Counted from the first letter of the stretch, positions 1-7,180 are shown. The stretch is DNA of 38,467 nucleotides from Clostridia bacterium (GCA_017428385.1 JAFRQX010000009.1:1-38467), one strand, 5' to 3'. Notes: generated from the sequence alone by a model not told the origin. Program-made: numbers and translations.

Positions 1-96
1 ATGGCGAGGTACATTGACTACTACAACAATGAGCGCATCCAGGCAAAAACAAAATGGATGCCACCCGTAAAATACAGGTTGGCATCCATGGATTGA
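1..96 (+). mobile_element. 3' end of an IS3-family transposase (OrfB, integrase core), cut by the window start
   Basis: The first 31 codons, open at the window edge and ending in TGA at 94-96, read YIDYYNNERIQAKTKWMPPV and then KYRLASMD. The run YNNERIQ...MPPVKYR is the typical C-terminus of IS3/IS150-group transposase OrfB, the DDE integrase-core protein that cuts and joins the element's ends. Only this tail is visible, so the catalytic DDE residues, the OrfA frame and the left end lie outside the window and activity cannot be judged. The ATG at position 1 is only the window edge, not a start. The right terminal repeat follows about 20 bp after the stop. Confidence 0.85.
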
Positions 97-116
97 GCCT
101 CGATCATAATTCAATG

Positions 117-141
117 TGTCCAGGAAACTGGGTACATATCA
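117..141 (+). repeat. Probable right terminal inverted repeat of the IS3-family element
   Basis: A 25-bp segment starting TGTCCAGG and ending CATATCA lies 21 bp after the transposase stop. IS3-group ends have this form: read inward they begin TGA and contain a GTACCCA-like core, as here. The left copy is outside the window, so the boundary is inferred and no target-site duplication can be checked. The metK promoter begins 37 bp beyond it. Confidence 0.6.
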
Positions 142-178
142 GATTTCCGGACTTTTCTTTTTCTGCTATTTTTGAGCA

Positions 179-207
179 TTGACAAGGATGCGGCGGATAG
201 ATATAAT
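179..207 (+). promoter_or_regulatory. Sigma-A promoter of metK
   Basis: A perfect -35 TTGACA (179-184) and a perfect -10 TATAAT (202-207) are separated by 17 bp. Transcription should start near 214, just before the SAM-I riboswitch. The match to consensus is complete, implying strong transcription controlled mainly by the riboswitch. Confidence 0.9.
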
Positions 208-224
208 ATCTCCGCAACTGAATA

Positions 225-336
225 CCTTATCACGAGTGACTGAAGGACGGGCCTGATGATGTCACGGCAACCGGCGAAAGCAAGGTGCCAAATCCCGCAG
301 CGTGCACACCCCACAGGGAGGCGCTGACAGATAAGG
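225..336 (+). promoter_or_regulatory. SAM-I (S-box) riboswitch aptamer
   Basis: The closing P1 helix is CCTTATC (225-231) with GATAAGG (330-336). Between them are the S-box core words in order: GGGCCTGATGA, then GGCAACCGGC, then AAGGTGCCAAATCCCGCAG, then a final helix. In this class S-adenosylmethionine binding stabilises the aptamer and allows a downstream terminator to form, shutting off methionine and SAM genes when SAM is plentiful. Its place directly before metK, which makes SAM, fits feedback control. Confidence 0.95.
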
Positions 337-356
337 ACGGTCAATAAGATCGAATC

Positions 357-391
357 CCGCCTGGTTTGTGTGCAAGCCAGGCGGTTTTTTT
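357..391 (+). terminator. Intrinsic terminator of the SAM riboswitch expression platform
   Basis: A 12-bp stem (357-368 with 373-384, one G-T wobble) with loop TGTG is followed by seven T residues (385-391). It lies 20 nt after the aptamer and 120 nt before metK, as expected for the ligand-controlled terminator of an S-box element. Confidence 0.93.
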
Positions 392-510
392 ATCCGACTG
401 GACCGTCGCAAAAAAGAGGGCCCCGGTGAATGCCACCAGGGCGAGGCTGCGGAATAACGGCTGTAACAAAAAGCCCCGCACCGAACGACAAAAAGAAAAG
501 GAGAAGAAAG

Positions 511-1683
511 ATGCGCAGACTGTTTACTTCTGAATCTGTTACGGAGGGACATCCCGACAAACTGTGCGATCAGGTTTCCGACGCGGTACTGGACGCCATC
601 CTGGAAAATGATCCCAAAGCCCGCGTGGCCTGCGAAACCTTCGCGACCACGGGGATTATCACCGTTATGGGTGAAATTACCACCACTTCCTATGTGGACA
701 TCAACGCCATTGTCCGGAAGGTTGTGACCGAGATCGGTTATGACGCTCCCGAAAAATCCTTCAACGGCAACACCTGTGCCGTGATGACCGCTATTCACGA
801 GCAGAGCCCGGATATTGCCATGGGCGTGAATGACGCCCTTGAAACCCGGGACAGCAGCAAGGAAGCGGATATCGGCGCCGGCGACCAGGGTATGATGTTC
901 GGTTATGCCTGCACCGAGACACCCGAAAGGATGCCCCTGGCTATTGCCCTGAGCCACCGGATGGCGCTCCGCCTGACGCAGGTGCGTAAGGACGGCACGC
1001 TGCCTTTCCTCTATCCGGACGGAAAGACCCAGGTGACTGTGGAATACGAAAACGACAAGCCCGTCGCGGTGGACACCGTGGTGGTTTCCGCCCAGCATTC
1101 CGCTGACGTGGATATGGAAGAGCTGAGAAAGGGTATCAAGGAGCAGGTGATTCTGCCCATTATTCCCAGGGAGCTGCTGACGGACAAGACCCGGATCCTG
1201 ATCAATCCCACCGGCCGTTTCGTGATTGGCGGACCGACCGGAGATACCGGCCTGACCGGACGGAAAATCATCGTGGATACCTACGGCGGATCCGCACCCC
1301 ACGGCGGCGGATGCTTCTCCGGTAAGGACCCGACCAAGGTGGACCGGAGCGCTGCCTATGCTGCCCGTCATGCCGCGAAGAACGTGGTGGCTGCCGGCCT
1401 GGCTGAGCGCTGCCAGATCCAGCTGGCCTATGCTATCGGCGTGGCGGAACCCGTCAGCGTGCTGGTGGATACTTTCGGCACCGGTGTGCTGCCGGATGAC
1501 AAGCTGGCGGAGATCGTGACCAAGGTGTTCGACTTCCGGCCTTCCGCCATCATCGAACGGCTGAACCTGCGCCGGCCCATCTATCGTCAGACCGCGGCCT
1601 ACGGTCACTTCGGACGGACAGACGTGGACCTGCCTTGGGAGAAGGAAGACTATGTCGAAAAGCTGAAGGCTTTTCTGAAATGA
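511..1683 (+). CDS. metK: S-adenosylmethionine synthetase
   Basis: A 390-residue cytoplasmic enzyme that makes S-adenosylmethionine from methionine and ATP, releasing phosphate and pyrophosphate. Visible family hallmarks are the N-terminal [12 protein letters not shown] with the ATP-binding HPD (about residues 14-17), the hexapeptide signature [12 protein letters not shown] (122-133) and the phosphate-binding GGGCFSGKD (265-273). Length is normal for the family (about 385-400). The frame is open upstream to 430, but the start at 511 is chosen because AAGGAG lies 7 nt before it and the protein then begins [10 protein letters not shown], as in homologues. It is a single-gene unit under its own promoter and SAM-I riboswitch, with a terminator at 1765-1794. 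Confidence 0.97.
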   Translation: MRRLFTSESVTEGHPDKLCDQVSDAVLDAILENDPKARVACETFATTGIITVMGEITTTSYVDINAIVRKVVTEIGYDAPEKSFNGNTCAVMTAIHEQSPDIAMGVNDALETRDSSKEADIGAGDQGMMFGYACTETPERMPLAIALSHRMALRLTQVRKDGTLPFLYPDGKTQVTVEYENDKPVAVDTVVVSAQHSADVDMEELRKGIKEQVILPIIPRELLTDKTRILINPTGRFVIGGPTGDTGLTGRKIIVDTYGGSAPHGGGCFSGKDPTKVDRSAAYAARHAAKNVVAAGLAERCQIQLAYAIGVAEPVSVLVDTFGTGVLPDDKLAEIVTKVFDFRPSAIIERLNLRRPIYRQTAAYGHFGRTDVDLPWEKEDYVEKLKAFLK

Positions 1684-1685
1684 AG

Positions 1686-1760
1686 AATGAAGAATTGTTG
1701 TGTCTGCAAGCAGACGCTAATGAAAACTGAAAACTTAAGACTTAAAAATGTATAATGGTG
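1686..1760 (+). repeat. Heptad repeat tract after metK
   Basis: Directly after the metK stop is AATGAAG (1686-1692). After a 26-bp gap come six heptads in register, starting AATGAAA at 1719 and drifting through ACTGAAA, ACTTAAG and ACTTAAA to 1760. The same 7-bp periodicity recurs at many gene junctions in this window. Confidence 0.6.
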
Positions 1761-1764
1761 GAGA

Positions 1765-1794
1765 AGAAAGCTTCCGGAAGGAAGCTTTCTTTTT
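1765..1794 (+). terminator. Intrinsic terminator after metK
   Basis: A perfect 11-bp stem (1765-1775 with 1780-1790), loop GGAA, followed by TTTT. It ends the metK transcript. Confidence 0.9.
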
Positions 1795-1929
1795 GATTAA
1801 AAAGAGGGACAGGGGACTAGTTGAATTAATCTGTAGTATGCAGGTTTTTGCTAAACTACAGGATGTTGTGTACAGGGTGCAGACGGTGAAAAATAAAGGC
1901 TGGATGCTTTTTGGTGTTCCAAAAAAGGC

Positions 1930-1959
1930 TTGACAAGCCTTTGCACATTCTGATATATT
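1930..1959 (+). promoter_or_regulatory. Promoter of rpmH with a palindrome over the -35 box
   Basis: TTGACA (1930-1935) and TATATT (1954-1959) are spaced by 18 bp. The -35 hexamer sits at the centre of a perfect 19-bp palindrome (arms 1924-1931 and 1935-1942), which could be an operator. Two hairpins follow in the leader: TGTCC/GGACA (1968-1984) and a stronger CCGGG/CCCGG stem (about 2003-2028). Confidence 0.8.
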
Positions 1960-2061
1960 TATTAGGCTGTCCGTACTGTGGACATGCATTGTAAGATGTT
2001 CTCGGACCGGGTCATCTCCCGGGATCCGCAAACGAGTTTGAATCTGTGAGGAGTGTTGACC

Positions 2062-2196
2062 ATGTTCCGTACTTATCAGCCCAAGAAGCGCCAGCGCAGC
2101 AAGGTGCATGGCTTCCGTGCCCGGATGGCGACCAAGAACGGCCGTCGTGTTCTGGCTGCCCGCCGTCGCCGCGGCCGCAAGGAGCTGACGGTGTAA
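2062..2196 (+). CDS. rpmH: 50S ribosomal protein L34
   Basis: A 44-residue, very basic protein of the large ribosomal subunit. The sequence [14 protein letters not shown], followed by [20 protein letters not shown] and a C-terminal RGRKELTV, is the standard L34 pattern (TyqPkkrkrk...HGFR.RM.t..GR.vl..RR.kGR..L). GTGAGGAG about 10 nt upstream is the ribosome-binding site. It begins the conserved rpmH-rnpA-yidD-yidC-jag block. In most Bacillota dnaA lies just upstream of this block in the opposite orientation; here metK does. Confidence 0.97.
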   Translation: MFRTYQPKKRQRSKVHGFRARMATKNGRRVLAARRRRGRKELTV

Positions 2197-2236
2197 TTAC
2201 CGTCGCAAAGCCTGCTTCAGTATGACTGTGGATGAG

Positions 2237-2265
2237 GCCCGCCCGTTAAAGATGGGCGGGCTTTT
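2237..2265 (+). terminator. Hairpin with short T-run between rpmH and rnpA
   Basis: GCCCGCCC (2237-2244) pairs with GGGCGGGC (2254-2261), then TTTT. The T-run is short, so this may be a partial terminator that gives L34 in excess over RNase P protein, with read-through into rnpA, a common arrangement at this locus. Confidence 0.65.
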
Positions 2266-2327
2266 CCTCATAAAAGACGCTGTTTAACAGCGCAATGGGA
2301 TTTTCCGCGCAGAGCGGAAGGAAGAGA

Positions 2328-2690
2328 ATGGAAAGACGTTATCGGCTGAAGAAAAATAAGGCGTTCCAGTATGTCTATCACAGGGGACATTCTGTGGGAT
2401 GCCGTAATCTGGTCATGCTTCTTGCCCCGGGCAGGGAGCTGAAGATCGGTTTTTCCGTCAGCAAGAAAACAGGCAATGCCGTGACCCGTAACAAGATCAA
2501 ACGGCGCCTGCGGGAATGCTTCCGGCCCTATTTGGGGGACGTAAAAACCGGTCTGTACGTTGTTGTCGCCAGACCTTCAGCTGCAGAGGCCGCCTTCGGG
2601 GATCTGAAGAAGGATGTACACTATCTGCTGAAAAAGCAGAATGCGCTGATCAAGCGCTCTTCAGAAGATGAAGGGAACCGCGCCGAATGA
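2328..2690 (+). CDS. rnpA: Ribonuclease P protein component
   Basis: A 120-residue basic protein subunit of RNase P. It binds the catalytic RNA and helps it remove 5' leaders from precursor tRNAs. The family signature [11 protein letters not shown] lies at residues 53-63, preceded by [13 protein letters not shown]. An in-frame ATG at 2295 would add 11 residues, but 2328 has GGAAGGAAGAG directly upstream and gives the usual [15 protein letters not shown]-terminus. The stop overlaps the yidD start (ATGA), indicating translational coupling. The acidic C-terminal tail ([10 protein letters not shown]) is unremarkable. Confidence 0.95.
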   Translation: MERRYRLKKNKAFQYVYHRGHSVGCRNLVMLLAPGRELKIGFSVSKKTGNAVTRNKIKRRLRECFRPYLGDVKTGLYVVVARPSAAEAAFGDLKKDVHYLLKKQNALIKRSSEDEGNRAE

Positions 2691-2929
2691 AACGCTTTCT
2701 ACTGTTCCTGATTCGTTTCTACAGACGGGAACTGAGCCATCGCAAGCGGAAACCAAGCTGCCGCTATATTCCCACCTGCTCCGAATATGCCGTGACAGCC
2801 ATTGAACGTTACGGCGCCTGGAAGGGCGGACGAATGGCGGTGTGGCGTTTGTTGCGATGCAACCCCTTTAGCAAGGGTGGCTATGATCCCGTACCGGAGG
2901 ATCCCTGCATAACATTAAGGAGGGAATAA
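2687..2929 (+). CDS. yidD: Membrane protein insertion efficiency factor YidD
   Basis: An 80-residue protein of the YidD family, thought to help YidC insert membrane proteins and associated with the inner face of the membrane through an N-terminal amphipathic helix. The diagnostic pattern is complete: [11 protein letters not shown], then [23 protein letters not shown] and DPVPED, including the three conserved cysteines. The start overlaps the rnpA stop by 4 nt and yidC begins 6 nt after its own stop, so rnpA-yidD-yidC-jag reads as one operon. Confidence 0.95.
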   Translation: MKRFLLFLIRFYRRELSHRKRKPSCRYIPTCSEYAVTAIERYGAWKGGRMAVWRLLRCNPFSKGGYDPVPEDPCITLRRE

Positions 2930-2935
2930 CCCGGA

Positions 2936-3940
2936 ATGAATGATTTTGTTTACAGTATTCTGGCCTGGATCCAAAGCTGGGTCGGAAGCTGGGGTTGGTC
3001 GATCGTGGTATTCGCAGTCCTGATCCGGCTGGTTCTGACCCCACTTGATTTCAAGAGCCGCGTCAGCATGCGCAAGACCCAGAAGCTGCAGCCCCAGCTG
3101 CAGGCGCTGCAGAAAAAGTACGCCAATGACAAGGAAAAGCTGAACGCCAAGACGGCTGAACTCTACAAAAAAGAGCATATCAATCCCCTGTCCAGCTGCC
3201 TGCCGCTGCTGCTGTCCTGGCCTGTCCTCATTGCTGTGTGGGGCGCCATGCGTATGGTGGCCAACAAGGAGCTGCTGATTCAGCTGACCCAGATTCTGAA
3301 CAACGAAATGCCCGCGCTGGAACCCTGGCTGTGGGTTAAGAACCTGTGGATGCCCGATAACCTGTTCTCCGCCTGCCTGCCGGACCTGAACACACTGCGC
3401 GTGATTCCTGCCGACCAGTGGCAGGCCTGGTTCAGCAGCCTGGATCAGAGCAATCTGCCTATCCTGATCAAAGACCTGGGCCTGACTGCCGCAAGCTTTG
3501 ACGGGAACGCCCTGCAGGGAACCCTGCAGCAGATCCTGGAAGCAGTGCAGCAGAATGCGGCTTATGTGGAAGCGGTTGCGGTCAGACCCGGCTGGACCTT
3601 TAACCTGCTGATTACCCAGGTTTCACTGATTAACCAGTACAACGGCTGGCTGCTTCTGCCGATCCTGTCTGCAGTGAGCCAGTTTGCAATGTCCAAGGCG
3701 ATGGGCACTGCCCAGCAGCAGCCTGCAGCCCAGGGATCCGCTGCGGGAAGCGGAAAGTTTATGCAGTATTTCTTCCCGCTTTTCTCCCTGGTGATCTGTC
3801 TTGGTTATTCCGCCGCATTCTCCCTGTACTGGGTGTTCAGCGGTGTGGCCAGCATGGCGCAGACCATTATCATCAACAAGTGGCTTGACAATAAGGAACA
3901 AGCGGCCAAAGCAGTGGCCGGGGAAGGATCTGTGAAATGA
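2936..3940 (+). CDS. yidC: Membrane protein insertase YidC (Oxa1 family)
   Basis: A 334-residue polytopic membrane protein that inserts and folds other membrane proteins, alone or with SecYEG. The first core segment (WSIVVFAVLIRLVLTPL) carries the conserved arginine of the hydrophilic groove (R31), followed by the cytoplasmic hairpin KLQPQLQALQKKY...LYKKEHINPLSSCLP and further membrane segments near residues 80-100, 230-250 and 275-315. There is no lipobox, unlike SpoIIIJ of Bacillus. The stretch between the second and third core segments is about 110 residues, longer than in the usual 250-280-residue Gram-positive forms. AAGGAGG lies 12 nt upstream. The stop overlaps the jag start (ATGA). 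Confidence 0.95.
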   Translation: MNDFVYSILAWIQSWVGSWGWSIVVFAVLIRLVLTPLDFKSRVSMRKTQKLQPQLQALQKKYANDKEKLNAKTAELYKKEHINPLSSCLPLLLSWPVLIAVWGAMRMVANKELLIQLTQILNNEMPALEPWLWVKNLWMPDNLFSACLPDLNTLRVIPADQWQAWFSSLDQSNLPILIKDLGLTAASFDGNALQGTLQQILEAVQQNAAYVEAVAVRPGWTFNLLITQVSLINQYNGWLLLPILSAVSQFAMSKAMGTAQQQPAAQGSAAGSGKFMQYFFPLFSLVICLGYSAAFSLYWVFSGVASMAQTIIINKWLDNKEQAAKAVAGEGSVK

Positions 3941-4845
3941 AGCAGTATGAATTTTCCGCCAGAACCCAGGATGAAGCCGTAGAAATGGGCCTTCAGGAAC
4001 TGGGTGTTTCCATTGCAGACGTAGATATCCAGGTTGTTGAAGAAGGCAGCAAGGGCCTGTTCGGCCTGTTCGGCTCCCGTCCCGTGAAGGTTCGCCTGAC
4101 GCTGAAGGATGCTGAAGAAGATCCGCTGGCTGACCTGCTGGAAGACAAGAAGCCGGCCAAGCTGCAGATCGAGCCCGAAAAGAAACAGGAAAAGAAGCCT
4201 GAGAAGAAAGCCGAAAAGAAGCCTGTTGAGAAGAAGGCTGAAGAGAAGAAGCCCGCTCCCGAAAAGAAGAAGGCTGAGAAAAAGGCTGAACCCGCTGAGA
4301 AGAAGGAACAGGAAAAGCCTGCTGTGAAGGCTGAAATCCGTCCGATGGAAAAGCCCGAAGTGACGATGATCGCCGCTGAAGAGCTGACTGATGATTCTCC
4401 TGCCGGTACCGCCCATGCTTTCCTGGCTGAGCTGACCAAGCTGATGGGCGTGGACGTGACCATCGATATGGGCACAGACGCCGAAGGCAATGTTTACGGT
4501 TATATCAACGGTGATACGCTGGGTATCCTGATCGGCCGCCGGGGCGAAACCCTGGATGCCGTGCAGTACCTGACCAGCCTGAAGGTGAACCGGGGCCGTG
4601 AAGGCTATACCCGTGTGACCCTGGACACCGAAAACTACCGCGCGAAGCGGGAAGATACCCTGATCCGCCTGGCCAACCGGATGGCGAACCGTGCGCTGCG
4701 CACGGGCCGGAAGGTGAGCCTGGAGCCCATGAATCCCTATGAGCGCCGGATCATCCACTATGCGCTGCAGCAGACTGAAGGCGTTACCACCCACTCAGAG
4801 GGTGAAGAACCGAATCGTCACGTGGTCATTACCAACAAGAAGTAA
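3937..4845 (+). CDS. jag: RNA-binding protein Jag/KhpB (Jag-N, KH, R3H)
   Basis: A 302-residue cytoplasmic RNA-binding protein; in other Gram-positives Jag/KhpB affects cell elongation and division and partners with KhpA. The Jag-N domain spans residues 1-55 (EEGSKGLFGLFGSRPVKV). A highly charged Lys/Glu/Pro/Ala linker runs from about 60 to 140 and is built from EKK-type repeats. A KH domain (about 155-220) carries the GRRG loop at 200-203, and an R3H domain (about 235-300) ends HSEGEEPNRHVVI. The start overlaps the yidC stop. In many relatives mnmE-mnmG follow; here serS does. The linker codons are repetitive (GAAAAGAAG-like), so this region may vary in length between strains. Confidence 0.95.
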   Translation: MKQYEFSARTQDEAVEMGLQELGVSIADVDIQVVEEGSKGLFGLFGSRPVKVRLTLKDAEEDPLADLLEDKKPAKLQIEPEKKQEKKPEKKAEKKPVEKKAEEKKPAPEKKKAEKKAEPAEKKEQEKPAVKAEIRPMEKPEVTMIAAEELTDDSPAGTAHAFLAELTKLMGVDVTIDMGTDAEGNVYGYINGDTLGILIGRRGETLDAVQYLTSLKVNRGREGYTRVTLDTENYRAKREDTLIRLANRMANRALRTGRKVSLEPMNPYERRIIHYALQQTEGVTTHSEGEEPNRHVVITNKK

Positions 4846-4866
4846 TAAGCTGCGGAGGAGACAGAT

Positions 4867-6147
4867 ATGTTAGACATTAATCTGCTCAGAAATGATCCCG
4901 AGAAGGTACGGGAGAACATCCGGAAAAAGTTCCAGGATGAAAAGCTGCCCATGGTGGACGAAGTGATCAGCATGGACAAGGAATACCGCGAAGCGATCCA
5001 GCAGGGCGACAACCTGCGCAACAAGCGCAAGGTGCTGTCCAAGGAGATCGGCGGACTGCTGGGCAAAGGCCAGAAGGAAGAAGCCGAGAAGGTCAAGGCC
5101 CAGGTGGCCGAGATGGCCGAAGAACTGGCTGCGCTGGAAGTGAAGGAAGAAGAGCTGAAGGCGGAGATCCGCAAGCGCATGCTCGTGATTCCCAACATCA
5201 TCGACGACAGCGTGCCGATCGGCAAGGACGACAGTGAGAACGTGGAAATCCAGCGCTACGGCGAGCCCGTTGTGCCGGAATGGGAAGTTCCCTACCACGT
5301 GGATATCATGGAACGGCTGTCCGGTATCGATCTGGATGCCGCGCGCAAGACCAGCGGCAACGGATTCTATTACCTGATGGGCGACATCGCCCGGCTGCAC
5401 AGCGCGATCCTGAGCTACGCCCGCGACTTCATGATTGACCGGGGCTTTACCTATGTTGTGCCGCCCTTCATGATCCACGGCAACGTGGTGACCGGCGTGA
5501 TGAGCTTTGCCGAGATGGAAAACATGATGTACAAGATCGAAGGCGAGGATCTGTACCTGATCGGTACCTCCGAGCATTCGATGATCGGTAAGTTCATTGA
5601 CACCATCCTGGATGAAAGCCAGCTGCCCCAGACCCTGACCAGCTACAGCCCCTGCTTCCGCAAGGAAGTGGGTGCCCACGGCATCGAGGAGCGGGGTGTG
5701 TACCGCATTCACCAGTTCGAGAAGCAGGAAATGATCGTTATCTGCAAGCCCGAAGAGAGCCCCATGTGGTTTGACCGGCTGTGGCAGAACACGGTGGACT
5801 TCTTCCGCACGCTGGACATTCCGGTGCGTACGCTGGAATGCTGCAGCGGCGACCTGGCTGACCTGAAGGTGAAGAGCCTGGATGTGGAAGCCTGGTCTCC
5901 CCGCCAGAAGAAGTACTTTGAAGTGGGTTCCTGCTCCAACCTGGGCGACGCTCAGGCCCGCCGCCTGCAGATCCGCGTGAAGGGCGCTGACGGCAGCAAG
6001 TACCTGGCCCATACCCTGAACAATACCTGCGTGGCTCCGCCCCGTATGCTGATTGCCTTCCTGGAGAACAACCTGCGGGCAGACGGTACCGTAGCGATTC
6101 CGGAAGCCCTGCGGATGTACATGGGCGGCAAAGATCACATTGGATGA
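4867..6147 (+). CDS. serS: Serine--tRNA ligase with archaeal-like active-site motifs
   Basis: A 426-residue class II synthetase that charges tRNA(Ser) (and tRNA(Sec) where present) with serine. Residues 1-110 form the tRNA-binding arm, a long antiparallel coiled coil (about 30-105). The catalytic core follows, with motif 2 near 258-292 (SYSPCFRKEVGAHG...IHQFEKQEM) and motif 3 near 383-401 (LNNTCVAPPRMLIAFLENN). The substrate loop reads GTSEHSMIG (233-241) where the common bacterial enzyme has PTAEVPL, and motif 3 has APPR rather than the usual G-R context; both resemble my recollection of the archaeal-type branch. GGAGGAG lies 6 nt before the start. The stop codon lies inside a 15-bp inverted repeat. 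Confidence 0.93.
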   Translation: MLDINLLRNDPEKVRENIRKKFQDEKLPMVDEVISMDKEYREAIQQGDNLRNKRKVLSKEIGGLLGKGQKEEAEKVKAQVAEMAEELAALEVKEEELKAEIRKRMLVIPNIIDDSVPIGKDDSENVEIQRYGEPVVPEWEVPYHVDIMERLSGIDLDAARKTSGNGFYYLMGDIARLHSAILSYARDFMIDRGFTYVVPPFMIHGNVVTGVMSFAEMENMMYKIEGEDLYLIGTSEHSMIGKFIDTILDESQLPQTLTSYSPCFRKEVGAHGIEERGVYRIHQFEKQEMIVICKPEESPMWFDRLWQNTVDFFRTLDIPVRTLECCSGDLADLKVKSLDVEAWSPRQKKYFEVGSCSNLGDAQARRLQIRVKGADGSKYLAHTLNNTCVAPPRMLIAFLENNLRADGTVAIPEALRMYMGGKDHIG

Positions 6148-6167
6148 TTCCATCATCCAATGTGATC
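6133..6167 (+). repeat. 15-bp inverted repeat spanning the serS stop codon
   Basis: Perfect arms 6133-6147 and 6153-6167 flank a 5-nt loop. The left arm is the last four codons plus the TGA stop of serS; the right arm is its exact reverse complement. No T-run follows, so it is not a standard intrinsic terminator, although it could act as a 3'-end stabiliser. A heptad tract begins one base later. Confidence 0.85.
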
Positions 6168-6202
6168 AATGAATAATGAAGAATGAATAATGAACAATTA
6201 TA
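6168..6202 (+). repeat. 35-bp heptad tract between serS and ftsY
   Basis: Five heptads in exact register: AATGAAT, AATGAAG, AATGAAT, AATGAAC and a closing AATTATA. The last two units are identical to those of the tract upstream of relA (27572-27585). Confidence 0.85.
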
Positions 6203-6230
6203 GAGTCTTCATTATCCGAAGGAGACAGCT

Positions 6231-7145
6231 ATGTCTGAAGAAAAGAAAAAGGGCCTTTTCGCGAGACTGCGGGAAGGACTGAGCAAAACCCGGGGAAACA
6301 TGACCGAAAAAGTCGACGACATGGTCAGGGAGAACCGGAAGATCGACGATGACTTCTATGAAGAGCTGGAAGATATCCTGCTCATGGCCGACTGCGGCCT
6401 AAAAGCCACCGAGACGATCGTGGATGAGCTGAAGGACCGGGTGAAGGCAGGCAAGGTCAAGGACGCCGCTGAAGCTCGTGAGATGCTCAAGCAGATCATG
6501 GTGGAGCAGATGGATATCCCGCGGCCTCCGCTGAAGTGGCCCATGGTGATGCTGCTGGTGGGTGTGAACGGCGTGGGTAAGACCACGACGATCGGCAAGC
6601 TGGCACTACGTTTCCAGGCCATCGGCCGGAAGGTCATGCTGTGCGCCGGAGATACTTTCCGCGCCGCGGCAGCGGAGCAGCTGAGCGTATGGGCGGAAAG
6701 GGCAAGAGTTCCGATCGTCAAGCATGCGGAAGGTGCGGATCCGGCTGCTGTGGTGTTTGACGCCATCCAGTCGGCCAAGGCCCAGGGTGTGGATCTGCTG
6801 ATTGTGGATACCGCCGGACGGCTGCATAACAAGAAGAACCTGATGGATGAGCTGAACAAGATGCGCCGGGTCATTGACCGGGAGTATCCGGAAGCGGATA
6901 CCCGCTGCATCCTGGTCCTGGACGCCACCACAGGCCAGAACGGCCTGATGCAGGCCCGGGCCTTTAAGGAAGTCGCCGAGATCGGCGGCATCATCCTGTC
7001 CAAACTGGACGGTACTGCCAAGGGCGGTATCGCGCTGGCGATCCGGCAGGAACTGGAAGTGCCGGTGTGGTACATCGGTGTCGGCGAGGGAATCGACGAC
7101 CTGCAGCCTTTCAACGCGAAGGAATTTGTGGAAGCGCTGTTTTGA
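6231..7145 (+). CDS. ftsY: Signal recognition particle receptor FtsY
   Basis: A 304-residue SRP GTPase that docks the Ffh-ribosome complex at the membrane for co-translational insertion of membrane proteins. A short N-terminal region and four-helix N domain (about 1-95) precede the G domain: P-loop GVNGVGKT (111-118), DTFRAAAAEQ (141-150), DTAGRLHN (193-200), the specificity motif SKLDGTAKGG (257-266, with S for the common T) and a closing GVGEGIDDLQPF. There is no long acidic A domain, as usual in Bacillota. The ribosome-binding site GAAGGAG sits in a small TCC-GAA-GGA hairpin 7 nt before the ATG. Its stop is followed at once by the heptad tract that serves glyS. Confidence 0.96.
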   Translation: MSEEKKKGLFARLREGLSKTRGNMTEKVDDMVRENRKIDDDFYEELEDILLMADCGLKATETIVDELKDRVKAGKVKDAAEAREMLKQIMVEQMDIPRPPLKWPMVMLLVGVNGVGKTTTIGKLALRFQAIGRKVMLCAGDTFRAAAAEQLSVWAERARVPIVKHAEGADPAAVVFDAIQSAKAQGVDLLIVDTAGRLHNKKNLMDELNKMRRVIDREYPEADTRCILVLDATTGQNGLMQARAFKEVAEIGGIILSKLDGTAKGGIALAIRQELEVPVWYIGVGEGIDDLQPFNAKEFVEALF

Positions 7146-7180
7146 GGTATGAGGTAGGAAGTAGGAGGTAGGAAGACAAT
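7146..7180 (+). repeat. 35-bp heptad tract providing the glyS ribosome-binding site
   Basis: Heptads GGTATGA, GGTAGGA, AGTAGGA, GGTAGGA and AGACAAT fill the whole ftsY-glyS gap. The junction of the third and fourth units creates AGGAGGT (7163-7169), 9 nt before the glyS ATG. This is a purine-rich variant of the AAT-type tracts elsewhere. Confidence 0.8.

Larger units (their letters stand above)
1684..2061. other. metK-rpmH intergenic region
   Basis: 378 bp with no convincing gene. From left to right it holds a short heptad tract, a small hairpin (GTCTG/CAGAC near 1702), a second heptad tract (1719-1760), the metK terminator (1765-1794), about 135 bp in which only a weak inverted repeat is seen (CTGTAGT at 1831 with ACTACAG at 1855), the rpmH promoter (1930-1959) and a structured 5' leader. 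A 61-codon frame at 1748-1933 runs through the terminator, has no ribosome-binding site and is not believed. No cluster of DnaA boxes was seen. Confidence 0.7.

Noticed and set aside
262..1608. 448-codon minus-strand frame opposite metK
   Set aside because: Antisense shadow of a G+C-rich gene; no family motifs, and it crosses the riboswitch and terminator.
1748..1933. 61-codon frame after metK
   Set aside because: Runs through the metK terminator, has no ribosome-binding site and ends in the rpmH promoter.
1684..2061. Replication origin next to rpmH
   Set aside because: No DnaA-box cluster or AT-rich unwinding region was recognised, and dnaA is absent.
4870..6156. 428-codon minus-strand frame opposite serS
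   Set aside because: His/Val/Gln-rich shadow translation with no domain pattern; serS is certain on the other strand.
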